Source: Nostoc sp. MG11 (GTDB lineage Bacteria > Cyanobacteriota > Cyanobacteriia > Cyanobacteriales > Nostocaceae). From it: 64,000 bases of DNA. A program made the translations under genes and the position numbers. Position 1 is the stretch's first letter. The number at the start of each line of letters is the position of its first letter. Below the pieces are notes generated by a model. That model was given only the letters and a program-made list of their open reading frames with translations, made no database searches and was not told the DNA's origin. Where the stretch lies: positions 1 through 64,000 of the forward strand of contig NZ_JACXXN010000006.1 of assembly GCF_014904695.1 (NCBI RefSeq). Direction: 5' to 3'. Of this stretch, positions 9,513-19,069 are shown piece after piece.

Positions 9513-9756
9513 ATAATAATTGAAGAAGTGCAACAAAATGAAACATCAAGAAAAATCCCTTCTCTGTCGCCCTCTCTCCAACATACCCCTGTATGGGCAA
9601 TACATGTAGACGCCAAGAACACCTACCAAGGGCAGTTTACTCTAAAAGTATTGCTTCTACAGCTTTCACTTTAGATTGGCAGACACGACAAATCGGGTCT
9701 GGTTGGCATCTTGACGGTTCAATTCAAAATTTTCACGAACGGAGAACACTAAATCT

Positions 9757-10941
9757 ATGGCCAGACTAGAAACCCGCACTGAACCTATGGTGCTAAATAT
9801 GGGGCCACACCATCCCTCAATGCACGGGGTTCTGCGGCTAATTATGACCCTGGATGGCGAGGATGTCGTTGACTGTGAACCAGTCATCGGCTATCTGCAC
9901 CGGGGAATGGAAAAAATCGCTGAGAACCGCACCACAATTATGTACGTCCCCTACGTTAGTCGGTGGGACTATGCTGCGGGAATGTTTAATGAAGCCGTCA
10001 CCGTCAACGCCCCAGAACAACTGGCAGGTGTCGCTGTTCCCAAACGTGCTAGCTACATCCGCGTCATCATGCTGGAGTTGAACCGTATTGCTAACCACTT
10101 ACTGTGGTTTGGCCCGTTCTTAGCTGACGTAGGTGCTCAAACTCCCTTTTTCTACCAATTCCGGGAACGGGAGATGATTTATGATTTATGGGAAGCCGCC
10201 ACTGGTTATCGGATGGTGAATAACAACTATTTCCGCGTTGGCGGTGTGGCAGCTGATTTGCCCTATGGTTGGGTAGATAAGTGCTTAGAATTCTGCGACT
10301 ACTTGATACCCAAAGTTGATGAGTACGAACGCTTAGTGACCGATAACCCCATCTTCCGGCGGCGTGTTGAGGGTATTGGTACTATCACTCGCGAAGAAGC
10401 GATTAACTGGGGGCTTTCTGGCCCGATGTTACGCGCTTCTGGAGTGAAGTGGGATCTGCGGAAAGTTGACCACTACGAGTGCTACGACGACTTCGACTGG
10501 GATGTGCAGTGGGAAACTGCTGGTGATTGCTTTGCTCGTTACGTAGTGCGAATGCGGGAAATGCGCGAATCTGTGAAGATTATTTACCAAGCCATCAAAG
10601 GACTACCCGGTGGCCCTTACGAAAACTTGGAAGCTAAGCGTTTAGCAGCAGGGAAAAAATCAGAATGGGATGCATTTGATTACCAATTCATCGGTAAGAA
10701 AGTTTCCCCCTCCTTTAAGATTCCCAAGGGTGAAATCTACTCCCGTGTAGAAAGCGGTAAAGGTGAACTGGGAATTTATCTGGTTGGTGATGATAACGTC
10801 TTCCCTTTACGGTGGAAGATTCGCCCTGCTGATTTCAACAACCTTCAGATTCTCCCTCATTTACTGCGAGGGATGAAAGTTGCAGATATCGTAGTCATTC
10901 TCGGCAGTATTGATGTGATCATGGGGTCTGTAGACAGATAA
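9757..10941 (+). CDS. ndhH: NAD(P)H-quinone oxidoreductase subunit H
   Basis: The 394-residue protein is NdhH, the 49-kDa-type subunit of the thylakoid NDH-1 complex, used in respiration, cyclic electron flow and CO2 uptake. It opens with [20 protein letters not shown], followed by [19 protein letters not shown], and ends with DVIMGSVDR, all hallmarks of NdhH/NuoD. The GPHHPSMHG stretch lines the quinone pocket. In cyanobacteria ndhH is usually a single gene, as here. It is divergent from rsmH across about 240 bases that must contain both promoters. Confidence 0.97.
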   Translation: MARLETRTEPMVLNMGPHHPSMHGVLRLIMTLDGEDVVDCEPVIGYLHRGMEKIAENRTTIMYVPYVSRWDYAAGMFNEAVTVNAPEQLAGVAVPKRASYIRVIMLELNRIANHLLWFGPFLADVGAQTPFFYQFREREMIYDLWEAATGYRMVNNNYFRVGGVAADLPYGWVDKCLEFCDYLIPKVDEYERLVTDNPIFRRRVEGIGTITREEAINWGLSGPMLRASGVKWDLRKVDHYECYDDFDWDVQWETAGDCFARYVVRMREMRESVKIIYQAIKGLPGGPYENLEAKRLAAGKKSEWDAFDYQFIGKKVSPSFKIPKGEIYSRVESGKGELGIYLVGDDNVFPLRWKIRPADFNNLQILPHLLRGMKVADIVVILGSIDVIMGSVDR

Positions 10942-10987
10942 TCGTCATTGGTTGGGCATCGCTCATCCAATAATTCTTGGTTAAGCT

Positions 10988-11051
10988 TAAGTGTTATGCC
11001 AGTGGGGTGCGCTCTTGAACAACGTAATGCACCCTACTGGTGTAACACTTA
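10988..11051. repeat. 64-bp imperfect palindrome after ndhH
   Basis: Arms TAAGTGTTA...CCAGTGGGGTGC and GCACCCTACTGG...TAACACTTA face each other around a short centre. It lies between the convergent genes ndhH and the DUF309 gene. It looks like a small non-autonomous or extragenic palindromic repeat and could stop transcription from both sides, but there is no T-run and no clear target duplication. Confidence 0.55.
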
Positions 11052-11110
11052 GAACCATTCGTGAAAAGTTTATCCCCAAGCACTGATCCGAATCATTTAA
11101 GTAAACTTTA

Positions 11111-11503
11111 CTATTCAGAAATTAGTAAAATTTTAGGCAAAGATAAGGTTTGATTTTCACTTAAATCACCAGCGGTAATCTTGTCTGCTCCTATTTGTTG
11201 TAATGTTTTCCACAACGCTGCACTTTGACTCAATAGCTCATCTACATCAACGCCACTGTAACTAGATGGGTAACGCCGCAGGCGATTACTACCTTCTCCC
11301 AGCAAAATTACTGCACCTCGCCAGTTACGATTACCCAGATGATACAGCGCCACAGCAATTTGCAGAATACCTTGATAAAAAGTTTTTTCTGGTTCGCTGG
11401 CTTCAATCCATAGAGCCTCTAAAGTATCATGACAGGCATAGAACTGCCCAGAATTGAACAGTTCTACGGCTTGCCAAAACTCTTGGGGGATGGTTTGGCT
11501 CAT
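11111..11503 (-). CDS. DUF309 domain protein
   Basis: The 130-residue protein matches DUF309: FWQAVELFNSGQFYACHDTLEALWIEA near the N-terminus, then EKTFYQGILQIAVALYHLGNRNWRGAVILL. The paired H-x-x-L-E and Q-G-x-x-Q motifs make an all-helical fold whose function is not known. Its ATG overlaps the stop codon of ftrC by three bases (ATGA-type junction at 11500-11503), so translation of the two is probably coupled. Confidence 0.75.
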   Translation of the reverse strand: MSQTIPQEFWQAVELFNSGQFYACHDTLEALWIEASEPEKTFYQGILQIAVALYHLGNRNWRGAVILLGEGSNRLRRYPSSYSGVDVDELLSQSAALWKTLQQIGADKITAGDLSENQTLSLPKILLISE

Positions 11504-11865
11504 CCCATACTGTCTCGGACTTCTTTAATTGTTTCGAGAGAGATTTCTTGGTTTTCTCCAGCAAACTCGTTGTCAGGGGTGAGGAACAACATACAGTGGC
11601 ACTCTTTGCGTTCTCTCATTGGCACACAGGGACAGTTCCAATACGTGGCGTGGACTTCAGCTTCTTTATCTTCGTAGTGGCGACAGGGACACAAAGGCGC
11701 ACCCAGTTCATCTTTATGTTTGGCTAGTCCTTCAATTACAACTGCTGTAACAGAAGGTTCAGCACAGAAGTACGTTCCAGTCCGCTTGGCGTATTGTTCG
11801 GAAAAATGCCGCATTGCCTCTAGGCTTTTATCGCTGGATTTTGTGTTAACTCCTGATGTGATCAT
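11500..11865 (-). CDS. ftrC: Ferredoxin-thioredoxin reductase, catalytic (beta) subunit
   Basis: FtrC carries the 4Fe-4S cluster and redox disulphide that pass electrons from photosynthetic ferredoxin to thioredoxin. The cysteine pattern is complete: TYFCAEPSVT, GAPLCPCRHY, YWNCPCVPMRERKECHCMLF. A longer frame runs up to 12030, but its first 55 residues have no family resemblance. The ATG at 11865 (MITSGVNTKSSDKSLEAM) matches the usual start and gives 121 residues. The variable alpha subunit (ftrV) is not in the window. The following DUF309 gene is translationally coupled to it. Confidence 0.93.
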   Translation of the reverse strand: MITSGVNTKSSDKSLEAMRHFSEQYAKRTGTYFCAEPSVTAVVIEGLAKHKDELGAPLCPCRHYEDKEAEVHATYWNCPCVPMRERKECHCMLFLTPDNEFAGENQEISLETIKEVRDSMG

Positions 11866-12071
11866 TTTGATTTGCCGCTCATAATTTAAATATTTCTTTG
11901 CATTGTACCTCAGCCTCACTGGCGGATTACTGGGGGTATTTCCCCAACCTTGTCTGTTTAAATTGTCCTTCTTCTGCTCAAAGGCTTGTATGTCTGGTCT
12001 GTGGGGATCAAACAAAATTGAGGAAATCACAAAAGCTTAACTTGAATACGACATAAAATTTGAATTAATAA

Positions 12072-13229
12072 TCAACGTAATGTTTTTTGTAGCTGGGTTT
12101 GTAGAGCTTGATCACTCTGTAGGATGATGCCAGGATAATCCCAGTTGATTATTACTTGTTCTGGTGGGGAAGAAATATTTTGCCACAAAAGCCAACGGCT
12201 ACCTTGAGGAAGAGAAGAAAGGCTTAGGGGATTTTGAGTTAGCCAAATCAAGGGGTAGGTTTCAGGAACTTTTGTGTTGGCGTCTTCTAGAACTGTGGCT
12301 GCTGCTAAGGTTTCTAAAACAACATGTTTGCCTTTGATTAAACCTGTCAATGATGTCCACAGTTGCACTGGCATTTGCTGACGCTGTGCATAAAAGTACA
12401 ATGATGCTGCGGTAATTACTGCTTGCTCAAAATTCTGTTCTTCCCAATTAACGGCACTGTCAAGGGCAATAATTATCTCTTGTCCACCTGTAATCATCTC
12501 TAACTCCCGTACTCTTAATTCTCCATAGCGGGCGCTGCTACGCCAATGGATTAGGCGGGTGGGATCTCCTAAACGATAAGGACGTAGCGATCGCACTAAC
12601 CCTGCTGTTGCTGTCTGCAAGGGTCTACCACGAGGATCACCTTTCTTGCTTACTTCTTGACCCATTTCATCCACTAGAGGGCAGGTAGCAAGGGGTAACA
12701 CCGTGGGATAAACAATCGCGATCGCGGCACACTCCCGCTGACGACGACACCAGAACAATCCCAAAGGCGCACCAGTAGCGAGTTCAACTGTGTGCCAACG
12801 ATAGACGCTCCGACGCTGGGTAGGTTGGTAGTATATCCAGCGATAACTTCCTTGGCTAGGAATTGTCTCTATTGCTTGTTGTATCGGTTTTCCTAAGACG
12901 AAAGGTAATATATCCTCAACTTGCAATAAGCTCACAGGCTGTTGTAACTGATTGCAGATTTCTAATTCCACAGTCAATTCGTCACCTGCTGACACTGGCT
13001 GGATAGGAAGACGTCTGATGGATAGACCTCTGAGCGATCGCGGTGGTAAAAACGCTGCTACACCCAAAAGAGCAAAACTCACACCACTGATAACGTACAA
13101 CCAGCCAGCCATCGTATTAATAGCTGCTCCAAAAAAACAAATAGCGGTTCCTGCCAATACCCAACCGCTATATGCAGGAGCACAAGCGCGGGTTTCTAAC
13201 CAGTTAGTGATGGGTTTGATGATTTTCAT
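12072..13229 (-). CDS. DUF58 domain protein
   Basis: Residues about 20-65 (from the chosen start) hold two membrane helices (SGWVLAGTAICFFGAAINTM, then GWLYVISGVSFALLGVAAFL). A periplasm-type beta domain follows and then the DUF58 signature RSLRPYRLGDPTRLIHWRSSARYGELRVREL, with a von Willebrand-like IIIALDSAVNW after it. DUF58 proteins usually accompany MoxR-type AAA ATPases and transglutaminase-like proteins; neither is adjacent here. A start at 13265 is possible, but the ATG at 13229 (MKIIKPITNWLETRACAPAY) fits homologues and avoids overlap with the toxin gene upstream. Function is unknown. Confidence 0.8.
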   Translation of the reverse strand: MKIIKPITNWLETRACAPAYSGWVLAGTAICFFGAAINTMAGWLYVISGVSFALLGVAAFLPPRSLRGLSIRRLPIQPVSAGDELTVELEICNQLQQPVSLLQVEDILPFVLGKPIQQAIETIPSQGSYRWIYYQPTQRRSVYRWHTVELATGAPLGLFWCRRQRECAAIAIVYPTVLPLATCPLVDEMGQEVSKKGDPRGRPLQTATAGLVRSLRPYRLGDPTRLIHWRSSARYGELRVRELEMITGGQEIIIALDSAVNWEEQNFEQAVITAASLYFYAQRQQMPVQLWTSLTGLIKGKHVVLETLAAATVLEDANTKVPETYPLIWLTQNPLSLSSLPQGSRWLLWQNISSPPEQVIINWDYPGIILQSDQALQTQLQKTLR

Positions 13230-13239
13230 AGTTTCCTTT

Positions 13240-13593
13240 CTAGCCCAACACCGACTGAAATTCACAGTGTCTCAAGGGTTTACCAAAAAGGCTTTTAATT
13301 GGATTCCTCAAAAGAGACGGAAAGTTGCGACGACCACTCACAACCCGCAGAATTTCAATACCATCATCTAGCACTTTGTAGAAAACGATGTAGCCTTCCA
13401 AGGACAATTCTCGGAGGTCTGGACGAATTTCCGCGTAACTTTTACCACTGTTTGGAAAGGTAACAAGTTGTTGGCACTTGCGGTTGAATTCACTGAAAAA
13501 TCGCTCTCCTGCTTCAAGATTAGTTTCGGCAAAGTAGTCGGCAATTTCATTGAGATCTCGGCTGGCAAGAATGTTGATGACGTAGCGACTCAT
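13240..13593 (-). CDS. ParE/RelE-type toxin
   Basis: The 117 residues match the RelE/ParE toxin fold: LASRDLNEIADYFAETN at the start, LVTFPNSGKSYAEIRPDLRELSLEGYIVFYKV in the middle and EILRVVSGRRNF near residue 90. ParE toxins inhibit DNA gyrase and RelE toxins cleave mRNA on the ribosome; this looks more ParE-like. The last 23 residues extend beyond the usual end. It overlaps the antitoxin gene upstream by four bases, the normal arrangement with the antitoxin first. Confidence 0.8.
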   Translation of the reverse strand: MSRYVINILASRDLNEIADYFAETNLEAGERFFSEFNRKCQQLVTFPNSGKSYAEIRPDLRELSLEGYIVFYKVLDDGIEILRVVSGRRNFPSLLRNPIKSLFGKPLRHCEFQSVLG

Positions 13594-13856
13594 GCTTGCG
13601 CTTGATGTCCTTGTCGAAATCGCTCTAAAATTTGGTTTACGAACGTTTCTCCATCAATAGGTGGCGTATGGTCTGAAGCTAAAATCGCTGCATCAATTTT
13701 TTCTCGCACATCCTCAACCCATTCAGCATTAGCGCGATCATATTCATCCAGCAACCGTAGGGCCATTTCAAGGGCTTCCTCTGCGGAGCGATATTTCCCA
13801 GCCTGGAGCTTGGTTTGAATAAAGCGTTCTTGATCGGGTGTGAGACTGATGCTCAT
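13590..13856 (-). CDS. ParD/CopG-type antitoxin
   Basis: The 88 residues begin MSISLTPDQERFIQTKLQAG followed by KYRSAEEALEMALRLLDEY, the ribbon-helix-helix DNA-binding half typical of ParD antitoxins. An acidic C-terminal tail that would wrap around the toxin follows. It is the first gene of the pair and overlaps the toxin by four bases (13590-13593). It probably represses its own promoter, but I see no clear operator palindrome in the 80 bases upstream. Confidence 0.8.
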   Translation of the reverse strand: MSISLTPDQERFIQTKLQAGKYRSAEEALEMALRLLDEYDRANAEWVEDVREKIDAAILASDHTPPIDGETFVNQILERFRQGHQAQA

Positions 13857-13937
13857 AGAAAACCTCTATTCAGATTTTCCACCATTTTAAGTCAAAAAAC
13901 TCACCCTGCCTTTTCTTATTAAGCCGAAGGAATAATG

Positions 13938-14525
13938 TCAATTTTTACGCTGTAACCAAGCAAAAATTTCATCAACAGAGAGTGTCAAATTCATATCTTC
14001 TAATACTGGTAATATATCTTTGCCTGCTAACAAATCTGGCAAAGAATTAGGCTGATAAACTAAAATAGAGCGTTCACTTTGATCAATCAACCATCCTAGC
14101 TGATTGCCATTTCTCAAACAGTGTAAAAGATTGCCAGTTACTTTAGTTTGGCTTTGAGACGGTGAAAGAATTTCTATTACCCAAGCGGGTGCAAAATCAA
14201 TACCGCTGCTGATAATATCACCGCTTTCATCCAGTGGTAGTTGATTGGTAGAAATAACAACTACATCAGGAACTACTGAACGATTACCACAGGTACAGCG
14301 CAATTCAGGAAAAGCTTCGTAGTTACTTCCCAACGCATCAATTACTGCAACTAAACGTTTTTGCAATAAGCTGTGTTTACCTCCTCCCATTGGTTTTTGA
14401 ATTGCCTCGCCGTTAATATATTCCCAAGCTGGTGACTCCTCAATGTATGGAAGTTTGAAAAACTCTTCCAGAGTCTTGCTTTCTGGAACTGTAATTTTTC
14501 CTGGTGTCAACCCAATATTTTTCAT
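13938..14525 (-). CDS. Uma2-family (DUF820) nuclease-fold protein
   Basis: The 195 residues match the Uma2/DUF820 family, a PD-(D/E)XK-like fold hugely expanded in cyanobacteria. Visible motifs are the EYINGEAIQKP loop, ELRCTCGNRSVVPDVVVIS with the first catalytic-type Asp, PAWVIEILSPSQSQTK with the second acidic residue, then LGWLIDQSERSILVYQP. The usual K of the E-x-K pair is not obvious after the EILSP motif. The biological role of Uma2 proteins is not established. It sits between a toxin-antitoxin pair and a restriction-modification pair. Confidence 0.8.
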   Translation of the reverse strand: MKNIGLTPGKITVPESKTLEEFFKLPYIEESPAWEYINGEAIQKPMGGGKHSLLQKRLVAVIDALGSNYEAFPELRCTCGNRSVVPDVVVISTNQLPLDESGDIISSGIDFAPAWVIEILSPSQSQTKVTGNLLHCLRNGNQLGWLIDQSERSILVYQPNSLPDLLAGKDILPVLEDMNLTLSVDEIFAWLQRKN

Positions 14526-14722
14526 AATTAGGTTTTTAATTTACATTCAGTTGCGAGCGGAATCGGGTCATCTATTGAAACCAGTAGATTTTGAGATCAA
14601 GATTGTTCTAGTCTTACTTTTTAGTATAGGCTGAAGCCTTAACTAGTTTTGAGCGATCGCTTTTCACTTATCAAATGCGCTCTGATCGGTATCTAATTGT
14701 TAGATCGCAATAAACTTCACTA

Positions 14723-15685
14723 TTATTCGCTTTCCTCGTTCTCACCTTCCTCAATTTCAACTTCTTCTAGAGACTGCCCATGACTACTTAGTAACTGCCA
14801 AATATCACGATAAAATAAATTGTCAATGGTCTGGATTTGTTGTGAAAGCAATCCATCCGTAATCATATTCGGACGAATATCGCAGTAATATACACCGTCA
14901 AGTAGATTTAGTTTTATAGTGTAAGCTTTGAAGTGTCCTGGCAAAAATGTTGCACTAATGCCATAACGATTTTGCTGCTTTGCTTTCTTTCTCTGCACAT
15001 CGTTCAAGAAAATTGCAATGTGAGGCAAAGCAGTGCTAGTTAGCTTGTTGTATAAGAACTTATCTACAAAAATTTTATCAATACGGTCTTTACTCGAAGT
15101 TTTAACTGAGCCAATTATCTTGAGTTCGTCGTCTTGACTAATCAACAAGTCATGCTGATAGCTAGTATGAAACAAGATTGCTCCGCTCTCGTCTCTAATT
15201 GGAACTTGTACTGTTCCAGAAACGCAATCTAAGTTGAGAGATGCAATCAAAAGACGAATTAGACGCTCGAAAAGATCCCCATTTACTTTACGAGCTTGGT
15301 TAGACTTTCCAGAGGGTAATGCATCGAGGGTAGCGCCAATAGCTTGCTGAACTGTATAGATGGTACAGATGACAACCTGCCTCAATGAGTCATCAGGTAA
15401 CTGTCTCTCTCGCAACTGTTCAAGGGCTTGTAAAAACTGATTAGAAGCAATATCAAATGTTTCTACCTCATACATTAAGTGAGTATTTATTGGGCGAGTA
15501 ATGTTGTAATAACCATCATCCTGGTATTGATAAAACTGGTAATGATGTTCATTTTGTGAAACAATTTTGGCTTGTAAGCCCGTGGCTATAAATTGTAGAT
15601 AATTCCTGCAAAAGGTAATGTAATTTTGAATAGTCTGAAAACGTTCTTTGTCTACTGCATGATTTACCAAACTCTCTAGACTCAT
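14723..15685 (-). CDS. Putative type II restriction endonuclease
   Basis: The 320-residue protein directly follows the methyltransferase, with a four-base overlap (15682-15685), as expected for a cognate restriction enzyme. A possible PD-(D/E)XK site is visible: NGDLFERLIRLLIASL at about 135-150, then D179 in SYQHDLLIS and K195 in ELKIIGSVKTSSKDR, where a Ser stands at the usual Glu position (S-x-K). The N-terminal half is helical and unlike any family I recognise. The last 15 residues are almost all Glu. I cannot infer the recognition sequence. It could also be a different methylase-associated protein, so the function rests partly on context. Confidence 0.6.
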   Translation of the reverse strand: MSLESLVNHAVDKERFQTIQNYITFCRNYLQFIATGLQAKIVSQNEHHYQFYQYQDDGYYNITRPINTHLMYEVETFDIASNQFLQALEQLRERQLPDDSLRQVVICTIYTVQQAIGATLDALPSGKSNQARKVNGDLFERLIRLLIASLNLDCVSGTVQVPIRDESGAILFHTSYQHDLLISQDDELKIIGSVKTSSKDRIDKIFVDKFLYNKLTSTALPHIAIFLNDVQRKKAKQQNRYGISATFLPGHFKAYTIKLNLLDGVYYCDIRPNMITDGLLSQQIQTIDNLFYRDIWQLLSSHGQSLEEVEIEEGENEESE

Positions 15686-16647
15686 CGGATAGAATCCCTT
15701 CGTTCTGCATTTTTACGATCAAAGGCTATCCATTCTTCTTTTGTCATGCGACGGACATTTTCTAATCGTCTTGTTGCCCAACAGTTGTACTCAATATTTA
15801 GATCACATCCCATCCAGCGACGGTTAAGTTGCTCTGCAACCACAAGAGTTGTTCCTGAACCCGAAAATGGGTCAATGACCAAATCTCCTTCATTGGATGA
15901 TGCAAGAACAAATTTTCTCAATAATTCTTCTGGCTTTTGAGTTGGATGAGGCGTTGTTTCACCCATCCCATTACAAGTAGTAGGAATCTCTATTACGTCT
16001 TTAGGCTTCGCACCTTTTGGGTTAGGTGTCCAGTTATTGTGTTTCTTGATTGCTCCTTTTCCGTAGGCGCTTGTCTTTGCTTGCGGATGAGATGGATATT
16101 TTAATGTATGTGCTCCATAAGGAATCCGCACATCGTCAATACTTAATTTAACGGCATCAGATTTACGAAAATGAATGATACTTTCATGGGAACGTCCCCA
16201 ATCACTACCTAAGTTAGCCTTGTTTTTATAGTGCCAAATTAACCAACGACAATTTTTGAAATATTTTGATGCTGGATGCTTTAAATCAGCCAAGATTTCG
16301 GAAAAACCACAAATATAAAAAGAGCCAGTTGACTTTAGGATACGTGAAACTTGACTAATCCATTGAATTGACCACTCAATATATTTCTCTTGGTTCTCAA
16401 AGTTGTCCCAGTCAGCTTTCTTAATGTTATAAGGTGGGTCAGCAAAAACTAGATCAACGCTTTCAGTATCAAGCGATGCAAGCCAATCAATTGAATTACC
16501 TTGATAAAGCTGTCCATGAAGATGTGTGTATTGCAGTTGAAATCCTTGTATTAAAGGTTGCAACTCTTCTTCACTGACTTGTTGCTCTGTAACTTTAACA
16601 TCTGGGGAGATTTGTGCCATGTTCAATGAACTATTAGAACCGACCAT
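15682..16647 (-). CDS. DNA methyltransferase, beta class (N4-cytosine or N6-adenine)
   Basis: The 321-residue enzyme has the beta-class order: catalytic VFADPPYNIKKADW at about 67-80 first, then the target-recognition part, then TPHPTQKPEELLRKFV and the SAM-binding DLVIDPFSGSGTTLVVAEQL at about 255-274. DPPY is compatible with adenine-N6 or cytosine-N4 methylation. It would protect host DNA from the neighbouring putative endonuclease, which it precedes and overlaps. The 30-40 residues before the core look like a variable extension; an internal ATG at residue 10 could also serve as start. Confidence 0.85.
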   Translation of the reverse strand: MVGSNSSLNMAQISPDVKVTEQQVSEEELQPLIQGFQLQYTHLHGQLYQGNSIDWLASLDTESVDLVFADPPYNIKKADWDNFENQEKYIEWSIQWISQVSRILKSTGSFYICGFSEILADLKHPASKYFKNCRWLIWHYKNKANLGSDWGRSHESIIHFRKSDAVKLSIDDVRIPYGAHTLKYPSHPQAKTSAYGKGAIKKHNNWTPNPKGAKPKDVIEIPTTCNGMGETTPHPTQKPEELLRKFVLASSNEGDLVIDPFSGSGTTLVVAEQLNRRWMGCDLNIEYNCWATRRLENVRRMTKEEWIAFDRKNAERRDSIR

Positions 16648-16777
16648 TATCGTTCATCCTTCGCTACTTACACAAACGTCCGGTATCAAATTATTTTACA
16701 GAAGATTACATCTAGTCACCTAATCTTTCATAGCAAGCCGAATCCTAATTAGATAGGTATCTGTAACTAACAAATCA

Positions 16778-16801
16778 AAAAGCCCGCATCAGCGGGCTTT
16801 C
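16778..16801 (-). terminator. Rho-independent terminator of typA
   Basis: On the minus strand AAGCCCGC, loop TGAT and GCGGGCTT are followed by a T-run (16780-16799 plus TTTTT). This is a textbook intrinsic terminator about 25 bases after the typA stop. Confidence 0.85.
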
Positions 16802-16823
16802 AAAATTGACTAAATAATTTTAC

Positions 16824-18614
16824 TTACCGTTTCGCCAACTTTTTCGACATCTTCCGCAGACGAATTGATTTAGGTGTAACTTCCACTAATTCATCGGGGC
16901 CAATGTATTCCAAAGCACGCTCTAAGCTCATGTCTATTGGTGCTTGCAGTTGTACTAGTTCATCGCCACCAGCGGCGCGGTGGTTGGTTAACTGCTTGGT
17001 CTTGCAGACATTCAATTCCAAGTCTTGGGGACGATTGTGTTCTCCTACAATCATACCTCTGTAAACTTTAGTACCGGGAGTAATAAAGAATGAGCCTCTA
17101 TCTTCGGCGTTCTTCATGGCGTAGAAGGTAGAGACGCCCTCTTCAAAGGAGATTAAAACGCCTTTATTACGAGCTTCAATATCACCACTGAGTTGACGGT
17201 AGTCTAAGAAGCTGTGGTTCATGATGCCTTCACCACGAGTCATCCGCATGAATTCACCCCGGAAGCCAATTAAGCCACGGGCGGGAATGACAAACTCTAG
17301 CTGGGTGCGATCGCTACCACCTGGCTGCATATCTTGCATTTCGCCTTTGCGTTGTCCCAGACGTTCGATACAGCTACCAACAGCATCAGCAGGAACGTCT
17401 AGTACTAAGAGTTCAAAGGGTTCACAAGGTTGTCCATTGACTTCTCGGTAAATTACTTGTGGCTGAGATACTTGAAACTCAAAGCCTTCCCGGCGCATGG
17501 TTTCGATTAAGATACCCAAGTGTAGTTCACCACGACCAGAAACCAGGAATTTATCAGGTGAATCGGTTTCTTCGACGCGTAGGGCGACGTTGGTTTCTAG
17601 CTCACGGAATAGGCGATCGCGCACTTGCCGTGAAGTCACTAATTTTCCTTCTTGACCAGCAAAGGGTGAATCATTCACCCAAAAGGTCATTTGTAAGGTT
17701 GGTTCGTCCACTTTAATTAGTGGTAAAGCTTGGGGTTCATTCGGATCAGTTATTGTTTCCCCAATATAAGCGTCAGCGAAACCAGCCACCGCAACAATAT
17801 AACCTGCGGTTGCTTCTTCCATTTCCACCCGCTTTAACCCCTCAAAACCCATCAACTTGCTGATTTTACCTTTGACAATGCTGCCATTTTCTGTTATCAA
17901 AGCAGCTTGCTGTCCTGTGCGGATAGTACCGTTATGGATTCTGCCGATGATAATCCGTCCCAGATATTCAGAATAGTCGAGGGTTGTGACTTGCAATTGC
18001 AGAGGCTTGTTACTGTCGCCTACAGGTGGTGGAACATGTTGCAGAATCGCATTAAACAGGGGTTGCATATCTACCGATTCTGCTTCCAGGCTTTCCTTAG
18101 CATAACCTCCCATACCGGAGGCAAACAAATAGGTAAAATCACACTGGTCTTCATCTGCTCCTAATTCTAAGAACAGATCCAAAACTTTATCAACAGCAAC
18201 GTGGGGGTCAGCTTGACCACGGTCGATTTTGTTGACAACAACAATAGGGCGCAATCCTTTTTCCAACGCTTTTTTCAGCACGAAGCGCGTTTGAGGCATG
18301 GGGCCTTCATTGGCATCAACAATTAGAAGACACCCATCAACCATGCCGAGTACGCGTTCAACTTCGCCGCCGAAGTCCGCGTGTCCAGGAGTATCGACAA
18401 TGTTGATCAGCGTCTCTTTGTAGCGAACCGCTGTATTTTTGGACAGAATAGTAATCCCCCGCTCCCGTTCTAGAGCGTTGGAGTCCATGACACAATCCGG
18501 AACGTCTTCGCCTTCGCGGAAAATACCGGATTGTTTGAGAAGTGCATCAACCAAGGTGGTTTTGCCGTGGTCAACGTGGGCAATAATGGCGACGTTACGA
18601 ATTGGGAGCGTCAT
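16824..18614 (-). CDS. typA: Translational GTPase TypA/BipA
   Basis: The 596-residue protein is an EF-G-like ribosome-associated GTPase involved in stress adaptation and ribosome assembly. The G motifs are all present: [10 protein letters not shown] (residues about 10-19), [12 protein letters not shown] (switch I), [14 protein letters not shown] (switch II) and NKIDR. The TypA-specific C-terminal part includes [19 protein letters not shown] and [18 protein letters not shown]. It is a single gene with its own terminator. Length and start are standard. Confidence 0.96.
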   Translation of the reverse strand: MTLPIRNVAIIAHVDHGKTTLVDALLKQSGIFREGEDVPDCVMDSNALERERGITILSKNTAVRYKETLINIVDTPGHADFGGEVERVLGMVDGCLLIVDANEGPMPQTRFVLKKALEKGLRPIVVVNKIDRGQADPHVAVDKVLDLFLELGADEDQCDFTYLFASGMGGYAKESLEAESVDMQPLFNAILQHVPPPVGDSNKPLQLQVTTLDYSEYLGRIIIGRIHNGTIRTGQQAALITENGSIVKGKISKLMGFEGLKRVEMEEATAGYIVAVAGFADAYIGETITDPNEPQALPLIKVDEPTLQMTFWVNDSPFAGQEGKLVTSRQVRDRLFRELETNVALRVEETDSPDKFLVSGRGELHLGILIETMRREGFEFQVSQPQVIYREVNGQPCEPFELLVLDVPADAVGSCIERLGQRKGEMQDMQPGGSDRTQLEFVIPARGLIGFRGEFMRMTRGEGIMNHSFLDYRQLSGDIEARNKGVLISFEEGVSTFYAMKNAEDRGSFFITPGTKVYRGMIVGEHNRPQDLELNVCKTKQLTNHRAAGGDELVQLQAPIDMSLERALEYIGPDELVEVTPKSIRLRKMSKKLAKR

Positions 18615-19069
18615 AGAAGCTTTTGGTGAACTCTAGAAGGGGTTTTGAGATTTACATTTACATTTAAATGCTAGGCTTTTCTAACAGAATTGGGGATGAT
18701 CAGCAAACTCTGTAAAGAACCTTTAACAATTCTAGCGTAATCGTCACAATTCCAGAGAGTTTTTGCAAACTCTCTCGGTTCAGAAAACTTAAGAGAGACC
18801 GAATTGCCTGTTTAGCTTTGGGATGTTGCTTCTGTAAAGACTCTAGCTTTTTTTTGATAAGCCAAATTTAATAATTTCCCCCAGTTATAGATTGGGCATA
18901 CCAGAAATTTAACAAAATTTACGCATGTATCATAATGATATGGCAATCCTATTTGATGAATGATGAAATTTAAGTAGCATGGGCTTTGCCCACCAAAACC
19001 TGGATATGCTGAGCAAAGCTCACCCTACGTGTATTTCAAAAATCAAATAGGAGTCCTATGGTTTTATTC
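18615..19069. other. Intergenic region with hairpins and a MITE-like repeat
   Basis: No gene is supported. A hairpin GAGAGTTT-TTGC-AAACTCTC lies near 18757-18776. A MITE-like element (listed separately) fills 18942-19056. The typA promoter must lie just upstream of 18614 on the minus strand, but I cannot define its boxes. Confidence 0.5.
18942..19056. repeat. MITE-like element with terminal inverted repeats
   Basis: The ends GGCAATCCTATTTGAT and ATCAAATAGGAGTCC form imperfect terminal inverted repeats around about 85 bases, with an inner palindrome (GCATGGGCTTTGCCCACC ... GAGCAAAGCTCACCC). There is no coding capacity. A possible 3-bp TAT duplication flanks it but is too short to be sure. It is probably a non-autonomous repeat mobilised by a transposase elsewhere. 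Confidence 0.5.

Noticed and set aside
11866-12030. 55-residue N-terminal extension of ftrC
   Set aside because: The extension has no similarity to FtrC, and an ATG at 11865 matches the family start.
16648-16720. Possible glutamine riboswitch because of CGTTCATCC and a nearby CTACTTAC
   Set aside because: The conserved GGAAGTAGG element is not present in the correct order and orientation, and the downstream gene is a DNA methyltransferase.
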